Assembly: GCA_023390335.1 (NCBI GenBank)
Contig: JAEWCZ010000014.1
Span: 19,933-83,932, forward strand
Length of the DNA: 64,000 bases
Direction: 5' to 3'
From: Bacillota bacterium
Lineage (GTDB): Bacteria > Bacillota > Clostridia > Acetivibrionales > DSM-1351
A program made the translations under genes and the position numbers. This document shows, in pieces, positions 53,975 through 61,323 of the stretch. Below the pieces are notes generated by a model. It saw nothing but the letters and a program-made list of their open reading frames with translations, was not told the DNA's origin and ran no database searches. Numbering within the stretch: the first letter of the stretch is position 1; every line of letters begins with the position of its first letter.

Positions 53975-54154
53975 ATGAATCAAAATCAAGTTCCTTTTGA
54001 TGAAAAAAGTTTACAAGAGGCAGAGAAATTTGCACAAATTTTGTCGGAATTATCTGAGGAGGATAAGAAAATTGCCTTTCATACAGTTAACTGTATGCTG
54101 ATGCTGAATAAAGCCCATGGAGAAAATCAAAAAATTGGCATGAAAGGAGCCTGA
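53975..54154 (+). CDS. Small early protein (59 aa), unknown
   Basis: A 59-residue acidic, helical protein (MNQNQVPFDEKSLQEAEKFA at the start) in the first position of the rightward early operon. GGAGGTG lies five bases before the ATG, which strongly supports translation. No helix-turn-helix is visible, so it is not an obvious Cro. Its start lies 24 bases past the last operator. Confidence 0.7.
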   Translation: MNQNQVPFDEKSLQEAEKFAQILSELSEEDKKIAFHTVNCMLMLNKAHGENQKIGMKGA

Positions 54155-54160
54155 CAATAT

Positions 54161-54430
54161 ATGACATACGAATATCTTTTAAAAAAATATGGGCTCACAT
54201 TATCTTTTGAGGAAGCTGGAGCGGAACTCGGATTACACTTTCAAACAGTACGGCAAATGTGCCAGAGAGGGGATATAAAAGCTACCCGAAGATGTGATAA
54301 AGGGGGGAAATGGATATTAACCACAAAAGCTTTAGCTGACTACATAGATAGTGTAAGTCTGGAAAAAGAAAAAGCTGTTGATATACTTCCAATACCTAAA
54401 ACTGGAAGGGGATACAAAAAAATAATCTAG
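54161..54430 (+). CDS. Helix-turn-helix (excisionase-like) protein
   Basis: An 89-residue protein with a MerR/excisionase-type winged helix: TLSFEEAGAELGLHFQTVRQMCQRGDIKATRR, then KWILTTKALADYIDSV. Such small proteins act as excisionases or regulators. AAAGGAG lies inside the end of the preceding ORF. Being in the early operon with a separately expressed integrase fits a recombination directionality factor, though a regulator is equally possible. Confidence 0.72.
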   Translation: MTYEYLLKKYGLTLSFEEAGAELGLHFQTVRQMCQRGDIKATRRCDKGGKWILTTKALADYIDSVSLEKEKAVDILPIPKTGRGYKKII

Positions 54431-54500
54431 TAGGGAAATCCCGTTTATAGCCAGATTTCATAATAACGAGAAAAGGAAAAAAGAAAGGATGGTAAATGGT

Positions 54501-54746
54501 ATGAAAGCTACAGGTGTTGTTAGAAAAGTTGATGATTTAGGGAGGGTATGTCTTCCGGTTGAACTCAGGAGGACATTAGACATTGCGGAGAAAGATTCAC
54601 TAGAAATATTTGTTGATGAAGAAATGATTATCTTAAAAAAGTATGAACCGGTGTGTGTATTTTGTGGAGAGGCAAAGAATGTGACGGATTACAAGGGCAA
54701 GAATATTTGTTCTGCATGTAAGAAAGATTTAAAGGGACAAGCATAG
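54501..54746 (+). CDS. AbrB/SpoVT-type DNA-binding protein with zinc knuckle
   Basis: An 81-residue protein. The N-terminal swapped-hairpin AbrB domain is clear (MKATGVVRKVDDLGRVCLPV, then ELRRTLDI and LEIFVDEEMIILKKY), like AbrB and SpoVT transition-state regulators. The C-terminus adds a CxxC-CxxC knuckle (CVFCGEAKN, CSACKKDL). An in-frame ATG at 54489 is too close to its AAAGG site; the start at 54501 matches the family. It may modulate host or element genes. Confidence 0.82.
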   Translation: MKATGVVRKVDDLGRVCLPVELRRTLDIAEKDSLEIFVDEEMIILKKYEPVCVFCGEAKNVTDYKGKNICSACKKDLKGQA

Positions 54747-54757
54747 TGAGGTAACCA

Positions 54758-54985
54758 GTGGATAGTAAAGTGATTCAACTATGTCCTGAATGTTTAAAGA
54801 AGCTAGGAGAAACTGGAGCAACGGTACAATGTCCGAAACATTATAATACACCTATTTGTATGGCTCACTGCTTTAACATGTGTGAATATATGGACAAGTC
54901 AATGAGCCTGACACGTTGTACATATAACCAAAGAACAAAAAAAGAAAGGGAGGTAATTGGACATAAAAAAATCGGTTTACATTAA
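54758..54985 (+). CDS. Cysteine-rich early protein, unknown
   Basis: A 75-residue protein with eight cysteines (CPECLKK, VQCPKH, CMAHCFNMC, RCTY), suggesting zinc binding. GTG start after GAGGT. Its last codons form one arm of the hairpin that terminates the antisense RNA. No family recognised. Confidence 0.6.
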   Translation: MDSKVIQLCPECLKKLGETGATVQCPKHYNTPICMAHCFNMCEYMDKSMSLTRCTYNQRTKKEREVIGHKKIGLH

Positions 54986-55039
54986 CTTAGACCTTAATGT
55001 AAACCGACCACGAAAAGTCGCATTAAACATAAAATTTAC
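54965..55039 (-). ncRNA. Candidate antisense copy-control RNA upstream of rep
   Basis: On the minus strand a strong promoter (55074-55046) would start an RNA near 55039. It ends about 75 nt later at a textbook terminator: perfect 14-bp arms TCGGTTTACATTAA and TTAATGTAAACCGA (54972-55007), loop of eight, then seven U. The RNA is antisense to the end of the Cys-rich gene and to the leader of the rolling-circle rep gene, as are the counter-transcribed RNAs of rolling-circle plasmids. Confidence 0.7.
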
Positions 55040-55045
55040 ACTTCT

Positions 55046-55074
55046 ATTATATACCAAATGCGACTTATCGTCAA
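55046..55074 (-). promoter_or_regulatory. Strong leftward promoter of the antisense RNA
   Basis: On the minus strand TTGACG (55074-55069) and perfect TATAAT (55051-55046), spaced exactly 17 bases. The AAGTCGCATT and AATGCGACTT inverted repeat (55015-55024, 55057-55066) brackets it. Confidence 0.8.
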
Positions 55075-55101
55075 ATTAGCATAATTAAAAATCAAATATG
55101 G

Positions 55102-55207
55102 AAGCCCTTAATACCACTGGTTTATATACCAGTTTTGGGGCTTGTATGGGGTAATAACATTCCTGCGAAAGTAGGGCCCTGAATATTATGTACACTATTA
55201 TGCACTA
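55102..55207. repeat. Structured rep leader: nested hairpin and tandem 12-bp repeats
   Basis: AAGCCC/GGGCTT encloses ACTGGT/ACCAGT (55102-55143), a two-step hairpin without T run. Further on, TATTATGTACAC (55184-55195) is followed directly by TATTATGCACTA (55196-55207), a tandem near-repeat. In a rolling-circle replicon such a region could be the double-strand origin or a leader control structure; no nick site can be assigned. Confidence 0.4.
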
Positions 55208-55239
55208 AAAAGGTATAAAAAATAGAAGGAGTGTGCTGG

Positions 55240-56142
55240 GTGTTTATCAGAGAAAAGAAAATTGATTGCACCGACTACAGAGAAGTGGACATAATACCAA
55301 GAACAGATAATGCAGAGAGGGCAGTAAGGGGAAAAAGAAAAAAACGGGAGAAGGAAACTGAACCCAAACAAAAAGACCTTAATGATAAAAATGCAAGACG
55401 TTATCTGGTGCAACTTGGAAATGGAAACTTTGAGATAGGAGGCTTACATGTGTCATGTACATATGACAATAAGCATTATCCTAAAACAGTCGAAGAGGCA
55501 GACAAAATAGTTAACAATTATATACGCCGCATCGCATACCGCCGGAACAAACTACAACTTAAAGAGCCTATGAAATACATACTTGTCACTGAATATGATT
55601 TTGACAAAGATGGGAATACACTCACACGAATACATCATCACATTATTATGAACGATGGAATAAAAAGAGAAGAAATTGAGGCAATGTGGACAAAGGAGCG
55701 TATTAACTGGAAGAGGTACGAAAGTGACAAGGAATATAAAAATTGGTTATACAGCCGACTTATGGGGTGGGTAAATGCGGACAGATTACAGATGAATGAA
55801 AACGGTATTGAAGGATTATGTAAGTACATAACAAAAAACCCCAAGGGTAAAAAAAGGTGGTCAAGTAGCAGGAACCTTGTAAGACCACTTCCCCGCAATC
55901 CGGCAGACCATAAATACAGTAGAGCACAGGTAGAACGATTAGCTAAGTCACCAGATGCAGGAAGAGAATTTTTTGAAAAGAAGTTCCCTGAATACAACAT
56001 TACATCTATTAAACCAGAATACTACAAAGATACAGGATGGCATATTTACTTAAAAATGTGGAGAAAGCAACCAAAACCAGTACCAAAGCGAAAACAGAAG
56101 CAAAAGAAAAAGAGTAATGGAGTAATACCAAAACGAGAGTAG
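55240..56142 (+). CDS. Rolling-circle replication initiator (HUH endonuclease, REP_ORF2-G2P-like)
   Basis: A 300-residue Rep protein. The three HUH motifs are in order: I GGLHVSCTY (about residues 67-75), II RIHHHIIM (about 130-137, metal-binding His) and III LCKYITKNPKG with Tyr at about 186 as the DNA-linking nucleophile and Lys 189. It would nick the origin and start strand displacement. The early part is basic; the C-terminus ends in a Lys/Arg/Pro-rich tail. AAGGAG spaced eight bases supports the GTG at 55240 over GTG 55231. The leader lies under an antisense RNA. Confidence 0.82.
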   Translation: MFIREKKIDCTDYREVDIIPRTDNAERAVRGKRKKREKETEPKQKDLNDKNARRYLVQLGNGNFEIGGLHVSCTYDNKHYPKTVEEADKIVNNYIRRIAYRRNKLQLKEPMKYILVTEYDFDKDGNTLTRIHHHIIMNDGIKREEIEAMWTKERINWKRYESDKEYKNWLYSRLMGWVNADRLQMNENGIEGLCKYITKNPKGKKRWSSSRNLVRPLPRNPADHKYSRAQVERLAKSPDAGREFFEKKFPEYNITSIKPEYYKDTGWHIYLKMWRKQPKPVPKRKQKQKKKSNGVIPKRE

Positions 56143-56159
56143 AAGGAAGGGGCGAAACC

Positions 56160-56501
56160 GTGAAAGTAAACTATTCAAATTTAGCAATGGATTTAAGGAT
56201 TTCTAGGGTAGCAGCATTTAAAGAAGCTGTTGGAGAGGACACAGGGAACATTAATCTTGATACGCTTGCAATCATTATACCGAAAGCGAACAAAAATAAA
56301 ATAATGGAAGCAGTAAAGATAGCTGGACTTACTGCTACTGGCCCGCATGAATACATGGGCAAAAGATATTTTATCAGTCCTCCCAAATGTGGACAAAGGA
56401 GCTCACGACAAAGAGCAGTACAAGCAATGTATAGGATAATGCTTAAATGCGGTTGGGAAGTAGCGGTACATAGTGAAAATGAGCCACAGTTGGAGTGGTG
56501 A
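56160..56501 (+). CDS. Hypothetical protein between rep and ssb
   Basis: A 113-residue protein, mildly basic, with no recognised domain; the later part (KYFISPPKCGQRSSRQRAVQ... written here only in part) is Arg/Gln-rich. GTG start eight bases after AAGGGG. It sits tightly between rep and ssb (18 and seven bases), so it is likely part of the replication operon. Confidence 0.6.
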   Translation: MKVNYSNLAMDLRISRVAAFKEAVGEDTGNINLDTLAIIIPKANKNKIMEAVKIAGLTATGPHEYMGKRYFISPPKCGQRSSRQRAVQAMYRIMLKCGWEVAVHSENEPQLEW

Positions 56502-56508
56502 GGTACCA

Positions 56509-56907
56509 ATGAATAAAGTAGTATTAATGGGCCGTTTAACCAAAGACCCTGATTTAAGGTATACAAGCGGAAACACTACAGCGGTTGCAAGCTTTACATT
56601 AGCAGTAAACAGGCGTTTTGCCAAAGAAGGTCAGCAACAAGCAGATTTTATCAATGTAGTTGCATGGGACAAGTCTGCTGAGTTTTGTGGCAAATACTTT
56701 ACCAAAGGTATGCAGATAGTTGTGGTAGGTAGGATTCAGAGTAGAACATGGGATGATAACGAAGGGAAAAGACATTATATAACTGAGGTTGTGGCAGAAG
56801 AAACATATTTTGCAGAAGCCAAGAGAGACCAAAAAGGCGAACCATATGAAGATTATCCAGACGGTTATGCTCCACTACCTGATGATGATAGAAAAGCATG
56901 GAGGTAA
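56509..56907 (+). CDS. ssb: Single-stranded DNA-binding protein
   Basis: A 132-residue SSB with a complete OB fold: MNKVVLMGRLTKDPDLRYT, FTLAVNRRF, FINVVAWDKSAEF and GRIQSRTWDD. The tail ends in acidic/Pro/aromatic residues (DYPDGYAPLPDDDRKAWR) and lacks the usual DDDIPF tip, so it may not recruit host partners in the standard way. GAGGT marks the ATG at 56509. In a rolling-circle replicon it would coat the displaced strand. Confidence 0.92.
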   Translation: MNKVVLMGRLTKDPDLRYTSGNTTAVASFTLAVNRRFAKEGQQQADFINVVAWDKSAEFCGKYFTKGMQIVVVGRIQSRTWDDNEGKRHYITEVVAEETYFAEAKRDQKGEPYEDYPDGYAPLPDDDRKAWR

Positions 56908-56914
56908 TGAGATT

Positions 56915-57307
56915 ATGAAAGCACAGCAATATAAAATGCCAAAACATGCCCATGAAGATGTAGAGCAAGGATATCTGTTCCAATGGGCGGTACGGCAGGA
57001 ATGTATTTTCCCGGAACTGTGGCTGCTGCACCATATTCCAAATGAAGGGAAACGAAGCCTTGCAGCAGGAGCAAAGCAAAAAAGACAAGGTTTGAAAGCA
57101 GGTGTACCAGACTTATGCCTTCCAGTTCCCAAAGGTCATTTTCACGGATTATACATTGAACTTAAAGTTAACAAAAATAAAACAACTGATGATCAGGATA
57201 AATGGTTGAAGAGGTTAGGAGAACAGGGATATTGTACACATATTTGCTATGGTTGGGAAGAGGCAGCAAAAGTGATAGAAAACTACTTAAAGTTAAAAGG
57301 AGCGTAG
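56915..57307 (+). CDS. VRR-NUC domain nuclease
   Basis: A 130-residue stand-alone VRR-NUC protein of the PD-(D/E)xK superfamily. The active-site pattern is visible: EGKRSLAAGAKQKRQGLKAGVPDLCLPVP (PD) and LYIELKVNK (ExK), followed by QDKWLKRLGEQGYCTHICYGWEEA. Phage VRR-NUC proteins process branched replication or recombination intermediates. GGAGGT marks the ATG at 56915; it begins after ssb and runs to three bases before parA. Confidence 0.9.
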   Translation: MKAQQYKMPKHAHEDVEQGYLFQWAVRQECIFPELWLLHHIPNEGKRSLAAGAKQKRQGLKAGVPDLCLPVPKGHFHGLYIELKVNKNKTTDDQDKWLKRLGEQGYCTHICYGWEEAAKVIENYLKLKGA

Positions 57308-57310
57308 AGT

Positions 57311-58069
57311 ATGAAGGTAATATCAATAATGAGCTTTAAAGGTGGAGTGGCAAAAACCATAACAGCCATATGTTTAGCATATATCCTTTCAGTAGTATTT
57401 AAATTCAGAGTTTTAATAATTGACAATGATAAACAGGGCAATGCAACAAAAAGCTTTGAGCTACATAGTGAAGAACGAAAAAGCATATCTGATTTACTCA
57501 CAGAAAGAAACATCAATATTCATGATGTCATAGTACCAACGAAATATGAAAATCTTCATTTGATACCGGCAAATATGAAATTAGTTGAGGCTAATATGAA
57601 AATGTTGCTCAATATGACCGGTAACAGGGAAAAGAGACTAGCGACTGCATTAGCTGAAATTCAGGATGAATATGATTTCTGCATAATAGATAATGCACCG
57701 GATTTAAACATGTCGACACAAAATGCACTTGTGGCTACAGATGAAGTTATCATACCAGTAAAAATGGATAAATACTCATTTGACGGAATTAATGAATTGA
57801 CAGAGCAAATTGAGTTTACAAAAGAAGATTCAAACCCAAAGCTCAAAATCGGAGGATACCTCATAACTCAGTTCTACAACTCTGAGTACACCAGAAATAA
57901 AGAAGAGGAACTAAGAAGCAAGTATAAATACCCTGTCTATAAAACTCGAATCAGGCGTACTCCCAAAGTAGATGAAAGCACAGATCATGATATGCCAATC
58001 TTAGAATATTCAAAAACATGTTCTGCATCTAAGGACTATTTAGCCTTTGCAAAAGAATTATTGAGTTAA
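57311..58069 (+). CDS. parA: ParA/Soj-type partition ATPase
   Basis: A 252-residue ParA ATPase for segregation. The deviant Walker A FKGGVAKTIT near residue 10, the IIDNDKQGNATKSF switch, and FCIIDNAPDLNMSTQNAL (Walker B) are all present. There is no N-terminal DNA-binding extension, so this is the type Ib or chromosomal-type small ParA. Together with parB it indicates low-copy plasmid-like maintenance of the element. It lies three bases after the nuclease gene. Confidence 0.93.
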   Translation: MKVISIMSFKGGVAKTITAICLAYILSVVFKFRVLIIDNDKQGNATKSFELHSEERKSISDLLTERNINIHDVIVPTKYENLHLIPANMKLVEANMKMLLNMTGNREKRLATALAEIQDEYDFCIIDNAPDLNMSTQNALVATDEVIIPVKMDKYSFDGINELTEQIEFTKEDSNPKLKIGGYLITQFYNSEYTRNKEEELRSKYKYPVYKTRIRRTPKVDESTDHDMPILEYSKTCSASKDYLAFAKELLS

Positions 58070-58072
58070 AGA

Positions 58073-58091
58073 TGTGACCAATTTGGTCACA
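58073..58091. promoter_or_regulatory. 19-bp palindrome between parA and parB, candidate parS
   Basis: TGTGACCAATTTGGTCACA is a perfect palindrome with 9-bp arms around a central T, exactly in the 37-base gap between parA and parB. It is GC-richer than its surroundings. It may be the ParB-binding centromere site or a partition-operon operator. Confidence 0.65.
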
Positions 58092-58106
58092 AATGGAGGT
58101 AGAGTA

Positions 58107-59285
58107 ATGTCCAGATTAAGTTTGAGTAATATTCTCACTCAGGTAAATCAGGAAAATATAGCTGAAAAAGCCGAAGAGGAATTAAAAAATACCATTTCAA
58201 ATTTTAAGTACATAAGCATACATGATCTGGTTCCATCAGAGGGCAATTTCTATTCAATGGAACAAATTCAGGAATTAAAAACAACAATAGAGCTTGCCGG
58301 GCGTGTGTTGCAAAACCTTAATGTTTTTCCTATCGGCAATGGTAAATATAGAGTTGTAGCAGGACACCGTCGCTGTATGGCATCGTGGCAATTAGTTGAA
58401 GAGGGTAAGAAGGAATTTGAAATGTTACCATGCTGTGTTGAAGAAACGGAAGAGGATGCAAAGGCACAGGCATTGAGAGAAGAACTTCTGCTGATTTTAA
58501 CAAACAGTCAAAGAGAAAAAACGGATTATGACAAAGTTCAGGAAGTAGAGAGACTCACAGCTGTATTAAAGGAATATAAGAAAAGAGAAAACATTCCTGG
58601 TCGCATGCGTGAACTTATAGCAAAAATATTAGACACATCAACAACACAGGTTCAGAGACGGGATAGCGTTTCAAAGAACCTTTCAAACGAATTCAAGCAA
58701 GAACTAAAAGAACAACACATAAATATGTCAACTGCGGTTGAACTGGCAAAATTACCTCCAGAAGAACAGCAGACAGTGTATAAGGAATACACCGACAAAG
58801 GCAGCATATCCGCAAATGAAGTAAAAAATAAACAGGCCAAGCAGAAAACCGAGGAACAATCCAAACCAACCCCAAACACATCAACAACAGTAATTACCAA
58901 AACAACCATTACGGAAGAGGTCAGAGAAAAAGAGCCAGAACAGATAACATTCATAAGACCGCAAAATATTTATGTCTTGTGTGATTATAATGGCAGCTAT
59001 GATGAATTCAAAAAAGCTATCGAATATTGTGAATATGTTGTATCACAAGGGCACATACCTTTTTCAGCTCATATTATGCTGCATGGATTTTATGAAGATG
59101 ATGCAGAGGAAAGAAGGCTAAATGGATTACAGGCAGCATTTGAAATTATTCGCATCGTTGATGAAGTTTGGGTATTCAGTGATAAAGAGAATGACGGAGA
59201 AATCACCAATGATATGCAGAGGATAATAGACCTCGCAAAACAGATAAATAGAACAATCGTTTACAGAGGTGATAATAATGACTAA
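58107..59285 (+). CDS. parB: ParB partition protein fused to a nucleoside-deoxyribosyltransferase-like domain
   Basis: A 392-residue two-domain protein. Residues about 35-235 are ParB: YISIHDLVPSEGNFYSMEQI, the CTP-binding VVAGHRRCMA (about 84-91) and the helix-turn-helix region (RMRELIAKILDTSTTQVQRR). A Lys/Thr/Pro-rich linker (240-283) leads to a domain at about 287-387 that resembles DUF4406/DUF7768 and the nucleoside 2-deoxyribosyltransferase fold: IYVLCDYNGSYDEFKKAIEY, GHIPFSAHIMLHGFYEDDAEERR and VDEVWVFSD. That domain replaces the usual ParB dimerisation region. GGAGGT marks the ATG at 58107; it overlaps the next gene by eight bases. Confidence 0.82.
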   Translation: MSRLSLSNILTQVNQENIAEKAEEELKNTISNFKYISIHDLVPSEGNFYSMEQIQELKTTIELAGRVLQNLNVFPIGNGKYRVVAGHRRCMASWQLVEEGKKEFEMLPCCVEETEEDAKAQALREELLLILTNSQREKTDYDKVQEVERLTAVLKEYKKRENIPGRMRELIAKILDTSTTQVQRRDSVSKNLSNEFKQELKEQHINMSTAVELAKLPPEEQQTVYKEYTDKGSISANEVKNKQAKQKTEEQSKPTPNTSTTVITKTTITEEVREKEPEQITFIRPQNIYVLCDYNGSYDEFKKAIEYCEYVVSQGHIPFSAHIMLHGFYEDDAEERRLNGLQAAFEIIRIVDEVWVFSDKENDGEITNDMQRIIDLAKQINRTIVYRGDNND

Positions 59286-59640
59286 AAAAATATCAGATGA
59301 AAAAATAGCAAAAGTCCGTGAAATGAGAATGAAAGGATGTTCATGGGAAGTGATTCGGAATAAAGTCGGAGTATCAAACTTTACAATTCAAAAATATTGT
59401 AAGGACTTAACATTGGATTTAAGAAAAGAGAAACCAACCATAACGCCACTCAAAAGTGAAAATCCATGTAAAAGATATTCTTTCAATGAACTGAGCGAAG
59501 AGGACAAGGAGAGGTACAACAGTTGCAAACCGCCATCTAAGAATGAAAAAAGTAAGAATTATATTTATGGAAAGAAAGGTGAGTACTCACAAGCTGCAAT
59601 TTTTAAGGATAGCAGGACTGGCTATGTACAAGGGTATTAA
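59278..59640 (+). CDS. Helix-turn-helix protein, recombinase-type HTH
   Basis: A 120-residue protein whose first 45 residues form a Hin-like helix-turn-helix (ISDEKIAKVREMRMKGCSWE, then GVSNFTIQKYCKD). The rest is charged without known domain. The ATG at 59278 overlaps the parB stop, implying translational coupling and a possible role in regulating partition or replication. Confidence 0.65.
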   Translation: MTKKISDEKIAKVREMRMKGCSWEVIRNKVGVSNFTIQKYCKDLTLDLRKEKPTITPLKSENPCKRYSFNELSEEDKERYNSCKPPSKNEKSKNYIYGKKGEYSQAAIFKDSRTGYVQGY

Positions 59641-59676
59641 GTTATACAAAATAAAGAATTAAGAAGGTGAATGGTA

Positions 59677-60474
59677 ATGAGTAATAAGAGGTGGACAAAA
59701 GAAGAAATTGAGTACTTATCTGAAAACTGGGGACACCTTCCAGTAGGTACCATTGCTAAAAAACTCAACAGAACTATAGATTCAGTCATTGTTAAGAAAG
59801 ATAGGCTAAAATTAGGTGCATTTCTAAACAACGGAAATTATATAACATTTAATCAATTAACTTATGCTCTAGGGTGTAGAAATAGTAACGGGTATATGAT
59901 GACAAGTTGGGTTAAAAACAGAAACTTCCCAGTAAAAACAAAAAAAGTTAGGAATCGCAAATTTAATATTGTTTATATTAGTGACTTCTGGCAGTGGGCC
60001 GAAAAGAATAGAAGTTTTATTGATTTTTCAAAAGTTGAAGAAAATATTCTTGGGCCTGAACCAAAGTGGGTAAAAGAGCAAAGAAAAGCAGATTTGATAA
60101 AAAAGACAAAAATAATAACAACACCATGGACACAAAAAGAGGATTCATATTTGCAAAGTTTACTACGAATGTTCAAGTATACTTGCCCTGAACTGTCGAA
60201 AAAGTTACACAGAAGTGAGGGAGCTATTCAACGAAGAATAATTGTTTTGGGATTAAAAGAAAGACCTCTCAGAGAGAGTACACGGTCAACATGGGAAGAA
60301 TGGCAACTTGAAAAATTAAATAAATGCATTGATTCTGGCTGTGGGTACGAAATTATGTCTGAATTAATTGATAAGTCAGCAAAGGCAATCCGAGGCAAGG
60401 TATATGGTTTATACGGTACAGAAAATCTAGACAAGGTTAGAAGCAAGAAAGAATCAATGGGAAAAGTGAGTTAG
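59677..60474 (+). CDS. Protein with three SANT/Myb-like DNA-binding repeats
   Basis: A 265-residue protein. SANT/Myb-like helices appear at the start (RWTKEEIEYLSENWGHLPVG, KKLNRTIDSV), the centre (PWTQKEDSYLQSLLRMFKYT) and the end (TWEEWQLEKLNKCIDSGCGY). A central segment (QLTYALGCRNSNGYMMTSWV) resembles an additional DNA-binding module. Such proteins occur in phage early regions, with unknown targets. GAAGG spaced nine bases favours the ATG at 59677. Confidence 0.7.
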   Translation: MSNKRWTKEEIEYLSENWGHLPVGTIAKKLNRTIDSVIVKKDRLKLGAFLNNGNYITFNQLTYALGCRNSNGYMMTSWVKNRNFPVKTKKVRNRKFNIVYISDFWQWAEKNRSFIDFSKVEENILGPEPKWVKEQRKADLIKKTKIITTPWTQKEDSYLQSLLRMFKYTCPELSKKLHRSEGAIQRRIIVLGLKERPLRESTRSTWEEWQLEKLNKCIDSGCGYEIMSELIDKSAKAIRGKVYGLYGTENLDKVRSKKESMGKVS

Positions 60475-60523
60475 GAGAGGGCTAGACAAGTACGGAATAG
60501 CAAAAGATTGCGAATTAAGAAAG

Positions 60524-60640
60524 TTGGACTTTGGAAACTGAATAGTGCGGTACTTATTATGAAATAAATCTATTGACTCCAGGTAATTCCAAATGTAGGA
60601 TAAATGTAAATAGTTTTGAATATAAGGCGGAATTGTAATA
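60524..60640 (+). repeat. Repeated leader/promoter module, copy A
   Basis: Contains GGAAACTGAATAGTGCGGT followed by TTGACT-N17-TAGGAT (60573-60601) and CGGAATTGTAATATA. The same parts recur in the same order at 63561-63676. Both copies follow the end of an operon gene and precede a gene that looks like cargo. Confidence 0.75.
60573..60601 (+). promoter_or_regulatory. Promoter in repeated module A
   Basis: TTGACT (60573-60578) and TAGGAT (60596-60601) spaced exactly 17 bases; shares TTCCNNATGTAGNAT with copy B. Confidence 0.6.
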
Positions 60641-60677
60641 TAAAGCGAACTAAATTTTAAGAGAGAGGTTTACATAG

Positions 60678-60704
60678 ATGCGGAGCGTAATGTATAAACA
60701 GTGA
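60678..60704 (+). other. Eight-codon leader ORF before the small membrane gene
   Basis: ATG at 60678 with AGAGG nine bases upstream encodes MRSVMYKQ and stops at 60702-60704, five bases before the ATG of the membrane gene, which has no ribosome site of its own. This suggests translational coupling or a leader peptide. Confidence 0.4.
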
Positions 60705-60708
60705 AATT

Positions 60709-61020
60709 ATGAAGAGTAAAAATAGGAAATTAAGTAGGCCATATATTCGTGAAGGCTGGTTGTCGATAATTTTGAGTTTATTTGTTTTTATATTGATTTT
60801 ATTAATGGGATTAGTATTAACAAGTAAAAGTATTACAACCTTTTTATCATTAATTCCTGCAATATTTCCCTTTTTACTCGTATATTTTTATGGTTTAAGA
60901 ACTTTATCTAGGACCAAAGAAAACAGTGATAAGTATTATTCTCATGCAACCAAAATGTCGTTTTTAGTATTATTTTTAATTTATATAATTTATTCGATAT
61001 GTTTTTTTAATCTAAAATAA
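60709..61020 (+). CDS. Small membrane protein (cargo-like), unknown
   Basis: A 103-residue basic membrane protein with three helices (about residues 18-40, 45-65 and 80-100). No family recognised. It has its own promoter module upstream and terminator downstream (61232-61265), unlike the surrounding operon genes, and is very AT-rich. That independent unit is typical of phage cargo (moron) genes. Lacking a clear ribosome site, its translation may depend on the leader ORF. Confidence 0.55.
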   Translation: MKSKNRKLSRPYIREGWLSIILSLFVFILILLMGLVLTSKSITTFLSLIPAIFPFLLVYFYGLRTLSRTKENSDKYYSHATKMSFLVLFLIYIIYSICFFNLK

Positions 61021-61231
61021 AAATTAATGAAAATATATATGCACAAGAACTAATAATGTTGTGTATAAACCTTCTAAGTTATTAACCAGAACTTATTTTT
61101 ATTGAGGCGAAACTTTGAATTAAATGGTTAAGATTACATGAACATAAGTCGCAACTTTTATACTTTATGACTTAAATACACGGATTAAGAAATATTAACA
61201 AACAATTTAATAGAATTCTAAAAAATCAGTG
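61021..61231. other. Noncoding AT-rich stretch
   Basis: No convincing open frame, promoter or repeat was found in this 211-base stretch between the membrane gene and its terminator. It could hold an untranslated RNA, but nothing supports that directly. Confidence 0.4.
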
Positions 61232-61265
61232 CCGCACATTCAGTTAAATGAATTGCGGTTTTTTT
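61232..61265 (+). terminator. Rho-independent terminator of the cargo unit
   Basis: CCGCA-C-ATTCA and TGAAT-TGCGG pair with one bulge around GTTAAA and are followed by seven T. Confidence 0.85.
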
Positions 61266-61323
61266 GCGACATTTTTTAGTACGCAAAATAGCGGTTATCC
61301 GCACGAGGAAAGGGTGATGATGG

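Noticed and set aside
57311..57370. Ala in the ParA Walker A motif (KGGVAKT) as a sign of inactivity
   Set aside because: KGGVAKT is a known functional variant in ParA/Soj proteins; the signature lysines are present.
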